A program made the position numbers and the translations under genes. A stretch of DNA of 64,000 bases from Ananas comosus (taxonomy: Eukaryota; Streptophyta; Magnoliopsida; Poales; Bromeliaceae), in NCBI RefSeq assembly GCF_001540865.1, contig NC_033626.1, positions 11,510,676 through 11,574,675 of the forward strand. The letters are read 5' to 3'. The number at the start of each line of letters is the position of its first letter. Positions within the stretch are counted from its first letter, which is position 1. Below the pieces are notes generated by a model, which was not told the DNA's origin, ran no database searches, and saw nothing but the letters and a program-made list of their open reading frames with translations. Of the stretch, positions 59,001-64,000 are shown one piece after another.

Positions 59001-60930
59001 CAGAGGTCCACATTCCGAGCACACATAGACAGTGGCACTGTGTCTAACATCCCAAATGCCTTGTTCGGAGCATTTGTTACAGCAACTGAATTGGTCATTG
59101 GACTGGAAAGCATCTGGTTTAGAATTTAGCGTTAACAAGTCTGGTTCTCCGCCTTTCCTACCATCGCAAACAAAACCATTTTTGGCGCACATATTAGGTT
59201 TAGCCCAAACTCACATGAAACAAGATATCACTTATCTAATGTAACCCATCTAACTGGCAAGCTTAATCTCACACATTCAGACCGATGTCATAGATTAGCT
59301 CTTTAAACTCTTTTAACTTTTATTCCATCTGGAAATATATATCTTTATATGTGAAAATCTTAGCAATTTTGCTTTCCCCTGTCATCCTTACTTATTTTCC
59401 CTAGTTCTATTGACTTGTTTGCTTCCCTCCAGGTGGTGGGCCTCTGCTTGGTTGGTGATCAGATTCAAGGCCGCTGTATGCGTTCCCCCACCCCCATGTG
59501 AGAAAGTAAGGTAGTACGTACCTTATAAATTATTCTCTGCATCTCTCTTTGACTTGCTGCTTTTTCTTTGTTTTCTTGTCCTCTCACTTTTTCTATGGTT
59601 GTTTAACAAAATATATTTACATTAATCACTGGTATCTTTAATGTGTCATATGTACAAGTTTTTTTTGATCATTTGATTTACATATCAGCCCTTTAATCCT
59701 CCTTAGCTCTCCTTTTGTAGATTGAATATAAAATAGTAAAATTTTATTCTCTAATTTTTTTAAAAAAATCTTATATTAGAATGTTAAGTTTTGAGTTTAA
59801 ATCCACCATTGAATTTCGTAAGGTATTTAATGAGGTATCTTAGCTTAAATCGAAGTAGTCTAATAAAAGTATTTATCCTTCGGACTTGCTAAATCCACTA
59901 GTGATAACATTGATGCATCTGCTTGTATAGTTTTCTCAAGAAAGTATAGATCTCAGATGATGCAATTATAAGTTTCTACCTCTTTCTATTCTCTTTTTCC
60001 TCTACTTTTTCCTCCAAGACCGTGATCTGTGAACAGCGATCAAATTTATATCTATATCTGCTGCTAGTAAACTATTATCTGTTAACAAACAATTCCACCT
60101 TTAGGTTTAAGGAGGCATTACAAAATTTTTTTTGTCTTTCCTTTTTCCTGCAAATCTCTTTTTCCTGTATTTTTCTACCAAGACCATGATCTGTATATCG
60201 TAGAAAAGAAGTGAAGCTAACATCCATTAAGGCCAGTTTCTCTCTGTCAATATGACAGATAAAGAGATAGATGGAAAGAACAAGACCTCATGGGCTATCT
60301 TTTCTTTCTTTTCTTGCACATCCTACCTTCTCCTATTCTACCCACCTGTATTCTTTCACCAATAAAAGAGATTTGTACCAGATACCACCATTTCACAGTT
60401 CTTCTCTCCGTGATTGGGGCTCTGAATCCTTCTGCATGCTACTTGGCTAATCTCAGTAGGAAGATTGTGCTCAGAGGTTGATCAATGAGAAAATAAAATC
60501 AATTAAAGAAGCAGGGGCAGAGAACCTCACTCATGATTCCTTAGTACCTTTTCTCGCAGCCTCTTTCCCTCTCTACCACAGTAAAAAGAGAAATTATTCC
60601 ATGTACCACACTCTATGGACCATGGTCTTAAAAACTCTCTAGTCTGGCTCAGATGACAAGAGATTGTAAATTAAAATACAAGTACAGTACTACATGAAAA
60701 GAGTAATAAATGATGACAAGAATAAATAAAATAATTAATAGGTGAAAATTGAGCCTTCAATATTTAAGTTGTTAAACTACGCTTTATATCAGCGGCACTT
60801 CAAATTCAAAACCGATGACAATAAAATTTAAATATAAGTCATTAGATGCAATTTACAATCTTTAAATACCTTATGTATAACATATCACAGTTTTTGATCT
60901 AGTTGTTTAGAGAGCTGTAAATAGTTTTCC
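56070..60930. other. long gene-poor stretch, possibly intronic
   Basis: T-rich on the plus strand and relatively free of recognisable repeats, which would suit introns of a plus-strand transcript starting near 54.2 kb. Exon-like patches are GAGTGGTAGCTTGTCCATTC (after an AG at 58389), 58980-59240 and 59433-59505. None gives a supported protein. On minus, 59192-58983 encodes a short Cys-rich frame with two CxxC pairs, not assignable. Confidence 0.3.
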
Positions 60931-61075
60931 TTTTTTTTTTTGTGGAAGTTAGTAAATTATCTGTTTTATTTATTTTTTATAAAAATAAATTCAGTTAAAA
61001 ATGCGTAATAATTAAATTTTGAACTTTAAGATCTCGGTTACTGATCATCAAATATACTTTGCTGACAATGCAAGG
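60931..61075 (-). mobile_element. old tRNA-derived SINE, copy 5
   Basis: Poly-T, then a diverged body (reverse complement of CTGAATTTATTTTTATAAAA, TTTAATTATTAC, AAGTTCAAAATTTAAT) and head phrases (AGATCTCGGTTACTGATCA). No clear target duplication remains, so this is an old copy. Confidence 0.5.
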
Positions 61076-61647
61076 TAATTTAGAATCTTGGATTTGAGTT
61101 ATAAATCTCTGGTCTATGCCCCGTGGTCCATGCAATAATTTGTCTGGTTAAATGTTTCCGATCCTTTTCTCTCGGGCACACAGCCTCTCTCTCCAGTCAT
61201 TCATACGGTTGCAGTCAAATCCATTTCCCCAAACGATAGTGATTGTTGGGTATTAAATCCATCCTTGTGATTAAATAACTCACACCCTATCAATATCACT
61301 TTTGCCTCTCCTTTTCCACTTTCCCACTCCTCTATCTCCTCCCTAGCGGCTTCGAGAGAGAGAGAGAGAGAGAGAAGCACACACACAGACTTTTTACATG
61401 CAAAGAGAGCTAATAGAAATGGAACCTTGCCTCTTTTTTGATGCTGTAGCATCCCATTTCTGCATCTCCCCATGTCTTGTTCCTTTCCACTGCTTCCTTT
61501 TTGCTCCATTATAGAGGTGAGACCACTCTCTTATTTGTGCTGCCCACAAGCGTCCACTTTTAAGTTGAAGCTTTTCACTAACTTCTCTACTGCAACAATC
61601 CTCCTTTTATCCAACCTTTCCACTCTACTGGAACGAACGTAGGATCT

Positions 61648-61650
<3 letters not shown>

Positions 61651-61688
<38 letters not shown>
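61651..61688. repeat. (CT)n leader of the EPFL gene
   Basis: About 38 bases of pure CT end 16 bases before the ATG at 61704, in the presumed 5' UTR. The placement parallels the (CT)n leaders of two EXO-like genes in this window. Confidence 0.8.
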
Positions 61689-61689
<1 letters not shown>

Positions 61690-61703
61690 TGTGGGCAAAT
61701 GAC

Positions 61704-61814
61704 ATGAGCTCACTGAGCCATGTGCTTCTCCTTGCTACCACCCTCATCTTAATGCTCTTCAGTGCTCCCCACGGAGCACGTTGTACCAATAGATCTCCAA
61801 TCTCGTCTCCTCAG
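61704..61814 (+). CDS. EPF-like peptide (EPFL1/2-type), exon 1
   Basis: The exon encodes 37 residues, MSSLSHVLLLATTLILMLFS then APHGARC..., a clean secretory signal peptide and the start of the propeptide. It ends ...TCTCCTCAG|GTACTT in phase 0. The exon is only recognised because exon 2 (62158-62394) is an unmistakable EPF-like mature peptide. The two-exon layout with the signal peptide on exon 1 is usual for EPFL genes. Confidence 0.8.
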
Positions 61815-62157
61815 GTACTTATCCAGATCCTAAAAAGCAATTATTATTCTCGAGAGTTTGTTTGAATGTATGATTATTTTATCACCATATCTATTTTATT
61901 TACCGAAAAAATTTCTAGAGCTTGGCAGAAAAAGTATATGAGCAGTTTTTTTTGGGTAGGCATACTCTACATATTAGGTCCCCAAGCTGAAATATAGAGC
62001 AAAACTCAAACTTCAACCTCATAATTACAATAATTTTCTTAAAAAAAGTTTCTCAGAGGACCATAACTTGTTCCGACGTTCAAAACAGTATCTCAATTTT
62101 ACTTTTTTTTTTTTGACCTAGTCTCCGTGAGTATGATGATTTCTCTAATCTACATAG

Positions 62158-62394
62158 GCAATGTTAATGGAGGAGAAGATCCGGTTGGGGTCGACGCCGC
62201 CCAGCTGCCACAACCGGTGCAACACCTGCAACCCCTGCACAGCCGTCCAAGTGCCCACCCTCCCCGCCCGCGCCGCGCGCCTACGACCGTCCGAATCCGA
62301 CGGCGGCGGCGGAGAGCTCTCCTTCAACGAGTACGCCAATTACAAGCCGCTGGGTTGGAAATGCAGGTGCCGCGACCACCTCTACGACCCGTAA
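62158..62394 (+). CDS. EPF-like peptide (EPFL1/2-type), exon 2 with mature cysteine-rich domain
   Basis: Epidermal patterning factor-like peptides are secreted ligands of ERECTA-family receptor kinases that steer stomatal patterning, organ margin and shoot growth (family knowledge). After acceptor ACATAG the exon continues in phase 0: AMLMEEKIRLGSTPPSCHNR, then CNTCNPCTAVQVPT, a variable loop with Gly/Arg-rich sequence, and NYKPLGWKCRCRDHLYDP-stop. Six cysteines in the pattern C-x4-C-x2-C-x2-C ... C-x-C, the GSTPPSCHNRCN opening and the YKPLGWKC-type ending match the EPFL1-3 subgroup rather than stomagen or CHALLAH. The full precursor is 115 aa. The loop is GC-rich, unlike the AT-rich flanks. 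No stops or missing cysteines, so it should be functional. Confidence 0.88.
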   Translation, partial: AMLMEEKIRLGSTPPSCHNRCNTCNPCTAVQVPTLPARAARLRPSESDGGGGELSFNEYANYKPLGWKCRCRDHLYDP

Positions 62395-62729
62395 TTAGCT
62401 TAGCTGTGGGAGAGCAGTTAAAATGGTCCTCCTTTTCGTTTCCTTCTTTTGTTTTATTGTTTTGAGTGGTAATTTCGCCATTTTCCAGATCTGGGCCCTC
62501 GGCGCAGGTTCCCTGGGATTCTTTTGGATGCACGCAGTGAAGAGCACTGCTGTTCATATTTTTAAAATCACACCTTTCATTTGCCGTCGATATAGTGTGC
62601 GTACAGCAAGTCACGAGAAATTCTTGCATATCCGCACGTCGATCTTAATGCATCGCATCTCTAAACTGTCATACTATGGAGGCGCCGAAATTATTATACT
62701 TTAATTTACTATATATATATATTTTGTCG

Positions 62730-62732
<3 letters not shown>

Positions 62733-62776
<44 letters not shown>
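62733..62776. repeat. (TA)n microsatellite
   Basis: More than 40 bases of pure TA in the 3' flank of the EPFL gene. Confidence 0.9.
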
Positions 62777-62779
<3 letters not shown>

Positions 62780-62780
<1 letters not shown>

Positions 62781-63428
62781 TATTAATTAAGTTTTGAGTA
62801 ATTATATTTTGTGTCTAGTTTTGTTGTATTTTTCAATATTGTTGGTTATTTTAATTATTCGATATTTAGATACTAATTTTTTAAATTTGAAATGTCTGTC
62901 GGTAATGATCGTGTCTCCGTGTCAATTATCATGCGGGTACTGACGGCAAGGTCAGATCTTTACAAGGGTAAATGATGTGGCCGGGATTTCTGTCTACTGT
63001 CTACTTTCTACTGTCTACTGTTAGGACATATTTATTTCATATTTAGAACAGAAATAAAAAATAAAATTGAATGGTTTTGAAATAGAATTGAAATAGAAGA
63101 TAAAATGATGAATCATCTAAAAATATTTAGTTTATTACTGGAATAAATGTCTAAATGAAAATTTAGAATTTGTTAGAGGGTTTTTTAATTAAAAGAGAGA
63201 AAAGTGATGAGAAAGGAGAATACCTCGTGAGAGAGAATTTTGAATAGTTTATTTTGGAACGAGCCGGTTGAAAATTCAAAGTCCGACTGGACCGTAAATG
63301 AATTTGATCATTCATATTTTCAAGTGGAATGAAAGTCAACATTTAATTTTTTTAAAATAAAAATAATTATTAAAATTAATAAATTATATTTAGATTTTAT
63401 AGTCTAAAATAGGTGAATTAAAGAACTA
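62780..63428. other. gene-free stretch
   Basis: AT-rich DNA with a triple local repeat TCTACTGTCTACTTTCTACT near 62992-63020. No gene is seen. Confidence 0.4.
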
Positions 63429-63959
63429 GGCTGCTATACTATCGGTAGTACGGAACGCTTCGTGCTACCAAGTTGTTTTCGGTGATGCAGCTTTCAAATT
63501 GACGATCGGCTCCGTTAGATTTGATCTACACTATCGAAAGTATTTAGAAACTAAATTTCATAATTTTTTGATATCATTTACCTATCAAATAAGTAGTTTA
63601 AAATTGAACGGCTGAAAATAAAAATTTCATGAAAAATGATGATAAAAGATTTAAATTCAAGATCAGATATACTGATCTTACTCAAAATAGTGAAAAGAAT
63701 TTTGTATAAAATTTTCATCGTATTTGGATTGTTTTACACTGTTAAACTCACAAACATACCACATCGGTCATTAAAATTGTCAATTTTAAGATCTTTTAAT
63801 CACTAGTCAAATAATATCGAAAAAATTTAAAATTTAATTTTCAAATACTTTCAATAGTATAGATCAAGTCTAACGGAGCGGATCGTCGATTTAAAAGTCG
63901 CATTATCGAAAATAACTTGATAGCACGGAACACTACTCGCTACCGATAGCATAGTAGCC
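63429..63959. mobile_element. long-TIR MITE, family C copy 3
   Basis: Arms GGCTGCTATACTATCGGTAG ... CTACCGATAGCATAGTAGCC are near-perfect at the ends. The core GACGATCGGCTCCGTTAGAT (left) and its complement (right) are shared with 24761-25286 and 55514-56062. GAACT flanks both sides within a base, a possible 5-bp target duplication. No ORF is present. Confidence 0.75.
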
Positions 63960-64000
63960 GAACTCGTGAATTAAATATGGCCTTTGTTTTAATATCTCAT

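Noticed and set aside
58983..59192. Cys-rich 69-codon minus frame with two CxxC pairs
   Set aside because: No family recognised, no signal peptide or splice context, and an equally open frame lies on the other strand.

Overview
The window is plant nuclear DNA, most likely monocot. Genes are few, compact and GC-rich with strong GC3 bias, and they sit in AT-rich DNA packed with small transposons (MITEs, SINEs, 5'-truncated LINEs, one miniature LTR element). The repeat style is reminiscent of pineapple-like commelinids, but that is an impression, not a search result. Four single N characters (9769, 20954, 35227, 43838) mark unresolved joins.

Left edge (1-14.9 kb). Two housekeeping-type genes lie on the minus strand. 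The first is the first coding exon of an FBW2-like F-box gene, with a 5' UTR exon upstream; the rest runs off the left edge. The second is a complete two-exon PP2A activator gene (PTPA). Its last exon adds only Trp-Glu-stop after a 3.8 kb intron. Upstream of PTPA is a cluster of site II (TGGGCY) elements.

Centre (19.5-53.9 kb). The main content is a tandem cluster of six intronless EXORDIUM/PHI-1 (EXO-like) genes: four on minus (20426-19494, 28694-27759, 33536-32592, 38637-37711) and two on plus (44372-45322, 52923-53864). All encode secreted 308-316 aa proteins. Three (28, 33 and 44 kb) are nearly identical in the mature protein but differ in the signal peptide. The 38 kb gene joins their C-terminal sequence to a divergent N-terminal half. 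The 20 kb gene (EXL3-like) and the 53 kb gene are older members. Members of this family are secreted cell-wall proteins linked to brassinosteroid- or phosphate-induced growth.

Between these genes are at least five copies of a palindromic MITE with 9-bp target duplications (Mutator-like), a second Mutator-like MITE pair, a PIF/Harbinger MITE with TTA duplications, a long-TIR MITE family, a family with TAAATTGC-type ends, two truncated LINEs, a tRNA-derived SINE family that shares its 3' tail with the LINEs, and a short LTR element with 5-bp TSD and an initiator-Met PBS.

Right part (54-64 kb). There is a promoter-like first exon of an uncertain transcript near 54.2 kb, a long gene-poor stretch, and a complete two-exon EPF-like (EPFL1/2-type) secreted cysteine-rich peptide gene at 61704-62394. 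A long-TIR MITE lies at the right edge.
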